From Apostichopus japonicus (taxonomy: Eukaryota; Echinodermata; Holothuroidea; Aspidochirotida; Stichopodidae), in contig NC_092573.1 of assembly GCF_037975245.1 (NCBI RefSeq), forward strand, positions 5,206,001 through 5,270,000: DNA of 64,000 bases, read 5' to 3'. The position numbers were made by a program, and so were the translations under genes. This document shows, in pieces, positions 27,601-36,389 of the stretch (position 1 is its first letter; each line of letters begins with the position of its first letter). Below the pieces are notes generated by a model. That model worked only from the letters and a program-made list of their open reading frames with translations. It was not told where the DNA came from and searched no databases.

Positions 27601-30600
27601 TTTACAAAGACCAGAGTTAGAGTCAGTTAAAGCAAAGGACCAGGAAGAATTAGGTTCTCACTTTATCTAGGTTTAACAATGTGCAGGCCATTCTGATATG
27701 GTGTGCTAGCCTAAGGCCTTAAAGGCCCATATATACCTGCTTAGTGCAAGAATGTGGGTCGATTTTCTTACATCGGGCCAAACCAAAATCTTTCACAGGC
27801 CATTTCTTAAGAACCCCTTGTCTAAGGTTCTTTATCAATTTACATTCATTAATATGTTTGCTTGTGATTACTCAAAACTTTGAGTTGTAACTAATCTTTT
27901 GATAATTTTCATTCTAGAAAATAACAAACTGTTAAAGCAATGCAAATAAAGAAAAACCAAAATAAAAAGTCAGTTCTAATTTAATATAATACTACTTTAA
28001 GAGAGTAATCCAAGTGTCCTTGACACATTTTTCCATTGCTGCTCATGAAGCAATACAAGTCATGACTTTGGCAATTGATTGATACACCTGTTGATTTATG
28101 AGACCCTCACTGGCATGTCTTCATTCTTGAAATCAAAATGTCAAAACATTCTTTCATTAATCATGTTCTTTTGAATGTAAATAACTCAGAAAGTCTGTAA
28201 AATTTCATGATCCCCACACAAGATCCTCAAAGAAATGCAATGTTTGAAGGGCCTAAACTGTGTTCTTCTTTTCTGCGGTATTGGTGGGGCTGAAAAAAGC
28301 TGGTAAACTTGAATAGGAGGTGACTTAGCTGATTAAATGAGAAAAGAAAAGGAGCTAGGGGAAATAACTTTGCTACATGAAGGTAATATAAAAGTGAACA
28401 CATTGTGACTGTTTGACAAAGTTCACATCTGGCACAAATATTAATCTGAAATATGAGGCAGGTTTTCATAGAGAAAATTAATTTTAATAAAACTTTTGCC
28501 CTTGGTCCAGGAGGAAACTTCATTGTCCATCCAGTTACCTCAGAGTTACCTCAGGGTTGATGGGTTTATAACCCTGGGGTCCATGGTTCTAGTCCCATTT
28601 AAACCCAAACAATTATTTGTCTTATCTTTGGGTTGGTTTATAATATTCTATCCAGTTCCCTGTGATATTGAGAATTTTAACTCTTTCAAGTTAAATGTGA
28701 ATAAGAAACTTTCTTCTTAGCACCTATTTTGTTACTTTCACCATCGACTTTCATAAATAATGAACTATTTCACTGACTTTTTGGTCCATATCAATATTGA
28801 GCAGATTGTTTCATTCTAATGTCACTCTCTCCCAACAGTGTTCAAGTGAATGCGGTCCAGGATCCCAGAGTCGTTTGGTTTTATGTGTGACGTATCGGGA
28901 CGGTAACACTATAGTCCAAGATAGCCAATGCAGAGATGATAAACCAGTCGAGAACCAAGAATGTAATGTTAGAGAATGTGGCTCCTCCTGGTACACAGCA
29001 GACTTTACACAGGTAATTCTATTAGAAAGATTCCTTAACAATGCTAAGAAAACAGAACTTGTGTCTGCTATAAAGTTGAGCAAATAATCAAGGAGTAAGT
29101 AAGTACTGTTGAGGATATGCAGATGTGCAATCTGGTACACAAAAGAGCTCAAGCATTAAAAGTTTTACAAACTGATGCAACTTAGTGGGGAGAGGAGACA
29201 AAATCATGTAACCATGGTTGACCATTAAAAGTATTTAGAGGAGAGGAGACAAAATCATGTAACCATGGTTGACCATTGAAAGTATTACAAACTGATGCAA
29301 CTTAGTGGGGAGAGGAGATAAAATCATGTAACCATGGTTGACCATTAAAAGTATTACAAACTTAGTGGGGAGAGGAGACAAAATCATGTAACCATGGTTG
29401 ACCATTAAAAGTTTTACAAACTGAACCAACTTAGTGGGGAGAGGAGACAAAATCATGTAACCATGGTTGACTATTAAAAGTATTACAAACTTAGTGGGCA
29501 GAGGAGACAAAATCATGTAACCATGGTTGACCATTAAAAGTATTTAGAGGAGAGGAGACAAAATCATGTAACCATGGTTGACCATTGAAAGTATTACAAA
29601 CTGATGCAACTTAGTGGGGAGAGGAGATAAAATCATGTAACCATGGTTGACCATTAAAAGTATTACAAACTTAGTGGGGAGAGGAGACAAAATCATGTAA
29701 CCATGGTTGACCATTAAAAGTTTTACAAACTGAACCAACTTAGTGGGGAGAGGAGACAAAATCATGTAACCATGGTTGACTATTAAAAGTATTACAAACT
29801 TAGTGGGCAGAGGAGACAAAATCATGTAACCATGGTTGACCATTAAAAGTATTTAGAGGAGAGGAGACAAAATCATGTAACCATGGTTGACCATTGAAAG
29901 TATTACAAACTGATGCAACTTAGTGGGGAGAGGAGATAAAATCATGTAACCATGGTTGACCATTAAAAGTATTACAAACTTAGTGGGGAGAGGAGACAAA
30001 ATCATGTAACCATGGTTGACCATTAAAAGTATTACAAACTGATGCAACTTAGTGAGGAGATGGTTGACCATTTCAAATTTTCAAAGTGTTTTAATGATAA
30101 ACCTTGTGTGATATGGATGACATTAATCTACGTTGGATAATAAGCCCAGTGAAATGTAGCTGTCATTGTCCTGTAATGACAAAATTTAATTTGGAAGAAA
30201 GAAGAAGTGTAATTAGTCATCACTGCTCACTGAATGAAATACGCAGCTACAACTGCTTTGAAATCTGGAATATTTGCTATTGATTTCAGATATTTCCACA
30301 ACCTCATGCAAGTCTCACATAATTTGAAATTCTACTTGGTTGTTTATTTCAGGACTAAGTTTGGTTAAATTGTTTTCATAAAGTCGATGTGCCTCTTTAA
30401 TACAAAATTTTAACACTAACAAAAATAACAACTTCCACCCAGGTCCACTGTTTATGTGAAATAAAAAAAAGTTTTATTGTTATTAAAATGTGGTGTCACA
30501 GGAATAAGCATAGTTATGAAAGAAAATACATGAACTTACCAGTGTCTAGAACTTTGGAAGATATTCAAGATACACTAAAATATTTAAAATGGTTATGGAG

Positions 30601-33600
30601 TAGTCATTAAACCTTGCACATGACACTGCATACCTTCAGACTTAAAATAATAAATCATGCTTGGCCTACGTAGATCAAATGGAAACTTTGCTGGTGGTGT
30701 CAAAAGTCTGTATAATTCCAAGGTGAAAGATGCCACTTTTCATCCACAGGGTTCATAAAATTGTACATTTTATTTAGAAAAAATAGCTGCTATTGGGTCA
30801 TGCTATATGCGGTGCTTGAAAATTGAGGACCTTATACACTGATGCAAATAAAAAAGAAAGATTGAAAGAGCAAATATTAGAGAGCCAATCAATCTCTTCA
30901 CAAAGTCATTTATTGACATGAGAATAAAGTTTTCATTCAACAGGAACATGATTTCTCTTTTTGTATCATGGCTCAACAGAAATGTTAAGAGGTATTCCAG
31001 AGTTTTAATCAATTGGCTGAAAATTTTGAATGATATTGCTGTTTCTTTTGAAACGTCAAATCAGAGAGATGTTTTGGACAAACTGTGAGGCTAAGAAGGT
31101 GAAACAAAAACCTATGAGCTCTGTGTTAAGGTCACCACATTATAAATGTTACATCCCTCTACTTAAACAAGAAAGGGGTCCAATTTTAATAACTTAATTT
31201 CTCATGAATTTCAAAGGAGTTTTCCCATATTTTCTTTCCGTGCATAGTGTTCCAGAAGTTGCGGTGGTGGAGTAATGACCAGAACGGTCAAATGTTTGAA
31301 TGAAGCATTTGAACCCAGCTCTGAATGTATAGGGGATCGACCATCAGATTTAGAAAACTGTAATCCTCAAGAATGTGTAGATAATGCACCACCAACCAGT
31401 AAGTACCAACACAAGCAAGACATTTCAAACATCACCCTCTATCTCTTTGCCAGTTTAAGCAAACATTCCAAAGCAAAGATCATGAATATATCTGTATGTA
31501 TCCTAGCTATTTTAAATTCATCAACTGCTTTGTGTATTTAACCTAAGGAAGATTTATTTTATACTTTGAGGGCCAACTTAGAAGTAATTGATTTCTTTTG
31601 TGTTGAGAAAGTATCCTGCAAATGTTTCTAGAACCATTCTCTTAGAGAATCCTTTTAGATTAAACAAAATGATCTCATGAATATGCATGATGCACTGTGG
31701 TATTATGAAATTCTTAGTAACATTTCTTTATCAATTTACATTCATTAATATGTTTGCTTGCGATTACTCAAAACTTTGAGTTGTAACTAATCTTTCCATA
31801 TCATCTGATGGTGCCTAAAGACTCATTACTTTTTAGCAACTTTGAAATGAGTCAGAGATGATGATTCCATGGGAAAACCAACCTCACTGATATGTTGGAA
31901 TCCTTTCAGATGTGTGGTTTGCGGCAACTGGTTGACTTGTTACAGCCAACTAAAAGCAACTGGTTGTATTCACAACCTAAAGTCTCCTATCACTCAACAG
32001 AAAACAATATATTGAGAAAGAATAAACAATATTGAGAGAAATATTATAGATTAGTTTCTTGCAGTCAAAAAGCAATACTTCATATTTGCAAACCAACAAT
32101 CAGCCTTTTTAGCTTATCATACATTCATCACAGATGTACTGAGGCCTTGTATAATTTGTATATAAAGCTCTGGGCTGAAATTATTTGTCATCAAATGAAA
32201 AGCTTAAAACACTACTGGTGTGCATTCTTTTGGAGTGATGAGGAACACATCTTAGTATATGCTCTAGTTTATGCTACTTGTAAATTATTAGGAATTGTGC
32301 CCATGCTGTTAAATCTCAATAATGTGCATCAACCAGCTGCTGTTATGCTCTGCTTTGAAATTTGATTGCATGACTAGTTTGCCTTAATTAAAAGATGTAC
32401 CTCCTGTTAAAAGTTTGATTGGCAATTGTTAAGTTATCAGTTGTTTAATAATCCAAAAACAGTAGCACGTACCTACTCAAATAAATGCAAAGAAGATAAC
32501 ATAGATAAATGATCCAAAGTGCCATTCAGAAGTACTTTGTTCTTAACCCTGAACTTACATGGTAAACAAAAGAATCTGTCACTCAACAGACAGAAAGCAG
32601 CTCTTTTCAAGCAAGACTGGTTACACCATATTACATTCCTTTCATAAGTGGCTGACTGTTTCCTTAATTACTTACTTTGGCAAAAAAAGAAAACCCTAAC
32701 AAACTGGCCCATCCAACAAATCAGAACAGCAAGTCTGTGCTAATTTGCTGATTTGTATGGCTAAGAATGGTAATTTTGCACACATTTTAGAATCCATTTC
32801 CTTTAGAGAGAACATGTCTGGCTTAAAAGCAACATTATGAAAGATAGTATTGGGGTGAGTGGGTGGTGGTGGTGGAAGGGGCTGCATAGAGCTGTGCGGA
32901 GTAAGAGACAGTTATTGTTCTACTCAGGAGGGGATTTACCTTGATTCTCTACACAAGCGCCATCACTTTGAAAGGAACTAATAAATGAGGAATCATTCAT
33001 TTCATACTCTGCATGTTTTTTTTATGCACATTTTGCCTCAAATCTTCTTTGGTTTTGCACATTTCATTTTGGCAAACTATTTTGCTTATGCAATCTATAT
33101 AAAATGTTTTTGTTTCATTTTTAATCTTAACTTTTGTAACGTATATTTTGGAGGCTAAAAATCGGTGTTGTCTAAAATGAAAGACTATTAGCCCAACTAT
33201 TTTCATTCCTCTGCTTAAGATGTGAGACATATTACTCTCAAACTGACTATAAAGTAATCATCTATCATACCTTGCACCGATGGCACCCGTACCTTTAGAA
33301 TGAAAACTAATTGTAGGAGAAATTTTTTGACCTATTTCTTATTTTTGTTTTTTAACTTCCATTTCATAGTTTTTTGAACATTCAGTTGTACATAAAGTGC
33401 TGAAACATTATCTCACAAATGTCATCATAAACATAAACTGTCCTTTTTTCTTTTGTACACATGAATCCCAAGTTATGTTAGCTCGCTTCATGTTTTTTTT
33501 GTTTTTTTTTTGGACAAATGATTGTGATCATTTTAACATTTGAGCCATTTTTTTTTTTTATCTTCACCATTATTTACTGTACCTTCTTATAGATGCACCA

Positions 33601-36007
33601 TCTCTTACATCTTCTCCACCCGAAGGTGAGACCATTCTAATCATCCCTTAGTTGGGAGATAGAACTTCATCGAAATTATCCCTCCTCCCCTCTTCCCTCA
33701 TCGTACCCCTGTATAATATTCTCTCTGTATGAAATCACAGTATCGTTTGTTTACTATGTATTGTGCCTTCATTATATTCTCTTATTGTCCTGTCCATGGT
33801 ACATTTGATAGTCTTCTTCAACAACTGTATAAATGTGATAGTATTCAATTTTACTTTTATGTGTTATTGTATTTGGGTTTTAACTTAAACTGTGAACAAG
33901 GTTATTTGAAAAAGTTATAGGAAAGGGGAAGGTCTGTTATTTTATATGGTTCTGTGCAGTTTTGCTATCACAACTTTATTGTATCTGTGTGGGGCAGGGG
34001 GGGGGGGGGTTTCCTAATCCTGAAAATTAATGAAAATATTGATCACATTAATTGATCACAATCCATAGCTAATTGTTTAACAGGCCGTTGAACAATGTCC
34101 GACATTAACAGGTGAATTATAGGCTATGACAGTATCTCTATAACAATTGTCTTTGTATTTTTAGATCAGTCCCAAATAATGTCAGAAAAAAAGGTGTCAT
34201 TGTTTACATGTGACCTTAATAAGGATTTTGGCAGCTACTTGTGACAACCCTGCACCTAAATCTACTGAAGATAAATAAACCCTGCACCTAAATCTACTGA
34301 AGATAAATAAACCCTGCACTTAAATCTACTGAAGAAAAATAAACCCTGCACCTAAATCTACTGAAGATTAATAAACCCTTCACCTAAATATACTGAGGAT
34401 TAATAAACCCTGCGCCTAAATCTACTGAGGATTAATAAACCCTGCACCTAAATCTACTGAAGATTAATAAACCCTGCACCTAAATATACTGAGGATTAAT
34501 CAACCCTGCACCTAAATCTATTAAGGATTAATAAACCCTGCACCTAAATCTACTGAGGATTAATAAACCCTGCACCTAAATCTACTGAAGATTAATAAAC
34601 CCTGCACCTAAATCTACTGAGGATTAATAAATCCTGCACTTAATCTACTGAGGATTAATAACCCTGCACTTAAATCTACTGAGGATTAATAAACCCTACA
34701 CCTAAATCTACTGATGATTAATAAACCCTGCACCTAAATCTACTGAGGATTATTGCCAAATATCTTCCTTTCTGGAAGAAACTGTAACATCTGTTCCTTA
34801 ATTTCACTGCAATTTATTCCAGATCTGAAAAGATGCCCCCTTACAGATCTGAAAAGATGCCCCCTTAATTTTGAATTACCTAAAGTAGTAATGCTTGTCT
34901 TTGCAGCACCTGTTATCTATGAAATGAACATGTATGCACACTTTAATAATTGATAACTCGTTCTGATAAAAGTTGCTCATCTATCTTTGACTATAGAAAT
35001 ACATGTTGAACAGTTTTAATGTAGATCCTTTTGTTGCCATGGAATACACTTTCCCTAAATATACATAAAATAGTTTTTAAATATATTATTTATTCTGTTA
35101 AATTTATCTTTCTACTAACAGTATCTGAAATGTTTTAATTCATAAATTGTTACCAATTTTATTGGCATGTATTCTTCAAATTTATTGATATCTGGTAGCT
35201 GGTTTAAGCTTGTACCAATTACTCTACTATTAAGTACAAATTATATTACTTTGTTATTCCCTATATTGCATGTTTTAACAATTTTACTAACAAATTCACA
35301 TTTAATCCCTTTCAACTATTTAACCAATTGCAAGCTTGATTTAAAATTGCTTCATGCTCTTGCAATACATCCTTTACCCATCTGTAATTTGCTTTTCTTG
35401 TTTTGTCTCTGTAAGACATCACTTTTCCACATTGCATGGCAACTCGAGAGAATATTGAGTAATTCTTTAGAAAGCAATATTGAGTAATTCTTTAGTAAGC
35501 AACATTTAGTAACTTTCAAATTCAAGAAAAGGTAAGAAAGGTGAGGAGGGGGAGATATTGGGTTCTGTAAGTAAATGTTTGAAGGAAGGGGAGAGGGGAG
35601 TTATGTAAGTGAATGGTAACAGGAATGGACTACTCTGTTGAGCATTGAGGGGAGGTGGGGGGCAGAGGACTTGGGGGCATATGATTGCACTTTTGTAAAT
35701 TTCAATCTTGAGAAAACGATTACTTTCAACTACTTTTTTTCTTTCCTATTTCATTAGAGGGTCACAAGAAGGTCAACCCCCATCCCCCCTCCATTCTGTG
35801 TCTTCTCTAAACTAAGACACTTGAGGTATGAACAGTGAATTTTGTTTAACTTCACCACTTTTCTTAATCCTTTTTTCTTTCTACTTTCCTCCAGACTGTC
35901 GAGATAAATTCAGTTATTGCAACAAGGTAGCCCGTTCTCGTTTGTGCAACTACTCTTACTATAGCCGGCTCTGCTGCTACTCTTGCTACAACCAAGTGAA
36001 CAGATGA
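9421..36007 (+). CDS. ADAMTS-like secreted matrix protein (ADAMTSL4/THSD4 type), 3' part, 12 exons
   Basis: Joined exons: 9421-9625, 14809-14975, 16911-17048, 17427-18057, 19440-19569, 23002-23206, 26604-26774, 27324-27497, 28839-29012, 31248-31398, 33593-33625, 35895-36007. All junctions are GT/AG and keep frame, giving 763 residues plus stop. Order: end of Cys-rich region and ADAMTS spacer (residues 1-170; motifs VGCDGVLGSG, CGVCGG, VAGTVFQYQRP, GPTTEPVDIM), Pro/Gly/Gln-rich linker (about 175-355), six thrombospondin type-1 repeats (about 365-712), short Pro/Ser spacer, six-Cys PLAC domain (728-757). ADAMTSL family members are secreted glycoproteins without protease activity; ADAMTSL4 and THSD4 bind fibrillin microfibrils. 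The spacer end (YQQANPGIYYEYTIP) is closest to what I know of ADAMTSL4/THSD4, so the subfamily is an inference. The N-terminal part is not seen, so a protease domain upstream cannot be excluded. Confidence 0.9.
9900..10264. mobile_element. Non-autonomous hAT-type MITE with perfect 8-bp target duplication
   Basis: 365 bp. Left end CAAGGGCGTAGGAA, right end TTCCTACGCCACTG, inverted with two mismatches. AAAAGTTG flanks both sides exactly (9892-9899 and 10265-10272). Internal GCACCAAATTGCATCT occurs twice, at about 10044 and 10126. Lies in an ADAMTS-like intron. Confidence 0.88.
10273..14031. other. ADAMTS-like intron, no further feature
   Basis: Only C-rich tracts (about 11783-11827, 13370-13383, 13450-13475) stand out. 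Confidence 0.55.
14032..14312. repeat. 18-bp minisatellite, about 16 copies
   Basis: Unit ATGGTCATGGGAACATAA with variants. Because 18 is a multiple of 3, both strands stay open (six-residue peptide repeats such as WSWEYK); this is a by-product, not a gene. Lies in an ADAMTS-like intron. Confidence 0.95.
14809..14975 (+). CDS. ADAMTS-like exon: spacer domain core
   Basis: Acceptor AATTGCAG, donor GTAACT. The first two bases complete an Ala codon with the previous exon (NYL-A-LQGTNG). Contains INGAWHIDYPGNF, VAGTVFQYQRP and GPTTEPVDIM, the conserved strands of the ADAMTS spacer 1 domain. Exits in phase 0. Confidence 0.93.
15062..16277 (-). mobile_element. L2/CR1-type LINE remnant, 5'-truncated, broken
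   Basis: On the - strand the reverse transcriptase region reads LLERLQSKYRLGGTVLSWF, GVPQGSVLGP, YADDTQLLLAFD (catalytic ADD) and KLDFLNSLLFGLPD, then after a frame break PLLKELHWLPISYRIQYKIL to YTPTRTLRSSN and SYLWNKLPDHI followed by a stop. The tail, with AAGCGCTTTGAGCAGTAACT, GGCGCTATATAA and a (TTA)n run, is the usual L2-like 3' end. The 5' side stops at a MITE. It lies antisense in an ADAMTS-like intron and is not functional. Confidence 0.88.
16278..16598. mobile_element. Non-autonomous hAT-type MITE with 8-bp target duplication
   Basis: 321 bp. Ends are inverted: CAGTGGCATAGCTAG at the left and CTAGCTATGCCACTG at the right. Flanks GTCAAGAT (left) and GTCAATAT (right) are an 8-bp target duplication with one mismatch, as for hAT transposons. 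No coding capacity. Confidence 0.85.
16911..17048 (+). CDS. ADAMTS-like exon: spacer domain end
   Basis: Acceptor TTCTTGCAG, donor GTATGG, 46 codons, phase 0 on both sides. It encodes MIYQQANPGIYYEYTIPLHK, the last spacer strand, followed by an acidic Tyr-rich stretch (EYDYSSYSYYE) that opens the linker. The NPG-YYEY pattern resembles ADAMTSL4/THSD4-type spacers. Confidence 0.92.
17427..18057 (+). CDS. ADAMTS-like exon: Pro/Gly/Gln-rich linker and start of first TSP1 repeat
   Basis: The largest exon, 631 nt, 210 codons plus one base. About 180 residues are low complexity and rich in Pro, Gly, Gln, Asn and Ser, with collagen-like pieces (GGQGRPQGPGQNPQGRPG, HGKPGTSGPRYPPQGKP). The last part, YYWMDSEMTECSRSCAGG, is the W..(W)..CSxxC start of a thrombospondin type-1 repeat that continues in the next exon. 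It is probably an extended, disordered and possibly O-glycosylated spacer; ADAMTSL4 and THSD4 also have long linkers here. Donor GTAAGA. Confidence 0.9.
19440..19569 (+). CDS. ADAMTS-like exon: rest of TSP1 repeat 1
   Basis: Enters in phase 1 (completing Gly), exits in phase 2. It encodes IQQSMSHCVDTIYL through MACNTQPCPP, the second half of the first visible TSP1 repeat with its last cysteines. Acceptor CACATCAG, donor GTAAGT. A long G-tract starts about 19 nt past the donor, and a decayed copy of this exon lies about 320 bp downstream (both listed separately). Confidence 0.88.
19586..19625 (+). promoter_or_regulatory. G-tract array just after a 5' splice site
   Basis: Several runs of three to nine G separated by A begin about 17 nt after the donor at 19570. 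G-triplets close to donors act as intronic splicing enhancers in animals, and the tract could fold as a G-quadruplex. Function here is inferred. Confidence 0.4.
19783..19870 (+). pseudogene. Decayed duplicate of the exon at 19440-19569
   Basis: GATGATATGTGTATTCAAGA and ATGGCATGCAA(T)(T)C, then ACAACC, mirror the exon's GATGATATGTGTATACAAGA and ATGGCATGCAACAC, then ACAACC, in the same order, with a small deletion that breaks the frame. No donor follows. It looks like a tandem exon duplication that has lost function. Confidence 0.6.
19871..23001. other. ADAMTS-like intron, nothing recognised
   Basis: AT-rich; a G-rich stretch at 22507-22534 and a G run near 22924. Confidence 0.55.
23002..23206 (+). 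CDS. ADAMTS-like exon: TSP1 repeat 2 and start of repeat 3
   Basis: One leading base completes Thr, then 68 codons. It encodes WTAGEWTECSATCG, the full repeat ending QCQVPSC, then WETGEWGE, the Trp-containing start of repeat 3. Acceptor TTCTTAAAG, donor GTAGGC, exit phase 0. Confidence 0.92.
23207..26603. other. ADAMTS-like intron, little recognised
   Basis: TGGCTCAGTAGTTAAAGC near 25795 resembles a tRNA A-box but has no B-box partner. A G run at about 25219. Confidence 0.5.
26604..26774 (+). CDS. ADAMTS-like exon: TSP1 repeat 3 body and start of repeat 4
   Basis: 57 codons, phase 0 on both sides. Starts exactly at CSVDCGTGQQQRRVTC, ends with ECDMGSC and the next repeat's lead WLYSLYTES. 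Acceptor TTTTTAATAG, donor GTAGGT. It has the same modular layout as the next two exons. Confidence 0.92.
27324..27497 (+). CDS. ADAMTS-like exon: TSP1 repeat 4 body and start of repeat 5
   Basis: 58 codons, phase 0 to phase 0. CSSECGSGYKSRNVIC opens it; VCNRASC closes the repeat; WVMSEWSQ begins repeat 5. Acceptor TTGTATAG, donor GTGAGT. Confidence 0.92.
27828..27899. repeat. 72-bp dispersed repeat, copy 1
   Basis: TTCTTTATCAATTTACATTC through ACTCAAAACTTTGAGTTG. It matches 31723-31794 with one difference. Confidence 0.9.
28525..28605 (+). repeat. Degenerate tRNA-derived SINE-like fragment
   Basis: GGTTTATAACCCTGGGGTCC followed by ATGGTTCTAGTCCCA resembles an anticodon arm and T arm (B-box-like GGTTCTAGTCC). 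The A-box side is eroded. Not a functional tRNA. Confidence 0.35.
28839..29012 (+). CDS. ADAMTS-like exon: TSP1 repeat 5 body and start of repeat 6
   Basis: 58 codons, phase 0 to phase 0. Opens with CSSECGPGSQSRLVLC, closes the repeat with ECNVREC, then WYTADFTQ. Acceptor CTCTCCCAACAG, donor GTAATT. Confidence 0.92.
29160..30070. repeat. Satellite-like array with 309-bp higher-order period
   Basis: Roughly 60-bp units share AAAATCATGTAACCATGGTT and ACTTAGTGGGGAGAGGAGA. Groups of five differing units recur with period 309 bp (29235, 29544, 29853), and the first two groups translate identically on the - strand. Located in the ADAMTS-like intron between 29012 and 31248. Confidence 0.95.
31248..31398 (+). 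CDS. ADAMTS-like exon: TSP1 repeat 6 body
   Basis: 50 codons plus one base. Encodes CSRSCGGGVMTRTVKC through NCNPQEC, the last TSP1 repeat, then VDNAPPT entering a short linker. Acceptor CCGTGCATAG, donor GTAAGT, exit phase 1. Confidence 0.92.
31723..31794. repeat. 72-bp dispersed repeat, copy 2
   Basis: Same orientation as copy 1 and nearly identical, in a different intron of the same gene. Confidence 0.9.
33593..33625 (+). CDS. ADAMTS-like 33-nt microexon (Pro/Ser linker)
   Basis: Acceptor CTTCTTATAG, donor GTGAGA, phase 1 on both sides, so it could be skipped without a frame change. It encodes about 11 residues (N-APSLTSSPPE) between the last TSP1 repeat and the PLAC domain. The calls rest on splice sites, phase and the fit of both joins; it is too short for homology. 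Confidence 0.72.
34246..34751. repeat. 32-bp minisatellite, about 16 copies
   Basis: The unit includes CCTGCACCTAAATCTACTGA followed by AGATTAATAAAC. In the ADAMTS-like intron before the PLAC exon. Confidence 0.95.
35895..36007 (+). CDS. ADAMTS-like last coding exon: PLAC domain and stop
   Basis: The first two bases complete Asp; then CRDKFSYC, a Cys after eight residues, and CCYSC: six cysteines in the PLAC (protease and lacunin) pattern that ends papilin and many ADAMTS and ADAMTSL proteins. The frame ends with VNR and TGA at 36005-36007. Acceptor CTTTCCTCCAG. Confidence 0.93.
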
Positions 36008-36067
36008 AGTCTCCTCCTCAGATAGACAGAAGGATTTGAAATCATTTATCATAAACTTACATCTCTG

Positions 36068-36389
36068 AATAAAATCAAGGAAATTGTGTGTTCCCAAAGG
36101 CAGCTGTGCTAGCTGATCTACAGAGTGATGAAGCATCATCATGACTAGTAAGCTAGCAGCTTCTTTTGGAATTGGTTTGAAATCAAACTTGCAGCAGGTT
36201 TTTCATAAAAATAAGAACATATTTGTGTTCGTATATGACAGAAGAGCTCAGTGATGAAAGAAGACAGTAAAGTTTGGTTACAGATAAGAGTGATGTCCTT
36301 ATAACATTGGCGGGTACATCTCACCAGTTTATACACACACATTTGCTCTTCATATGACACAAAATTTAACAGAATTTTAACAGAATAAA
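36068..36389 (+). terminator. Candidate polyadenylation signals for the ADAMTS-like gene
   Basis: AATAAA occurs at 36068-36073, only about 60 nt after the stop codon, and again at 36384-36389. Either could define the 3' end; sequence alone cannot decide. Confidence 0.35.

Noticed and set aside
28525-28605. Functional tRNA gene
   Set aside because: Only the anticodon and T-arm sides are recognisable; the A-box side and acceptor stem do not form.
29235-30071. Three - strand open frames with repeated MVNHGYMILSPLPTK-like peptides
   Set aside because: Translation of an intronic tandem array; no splice or family support.
34246-34751. CRISPR-like array of 32-bp repeats
   Set aside because: Units are head-to-tail with no unique spacers; an animal minisatellite. 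The same applies to the 35-bp array at 7651.
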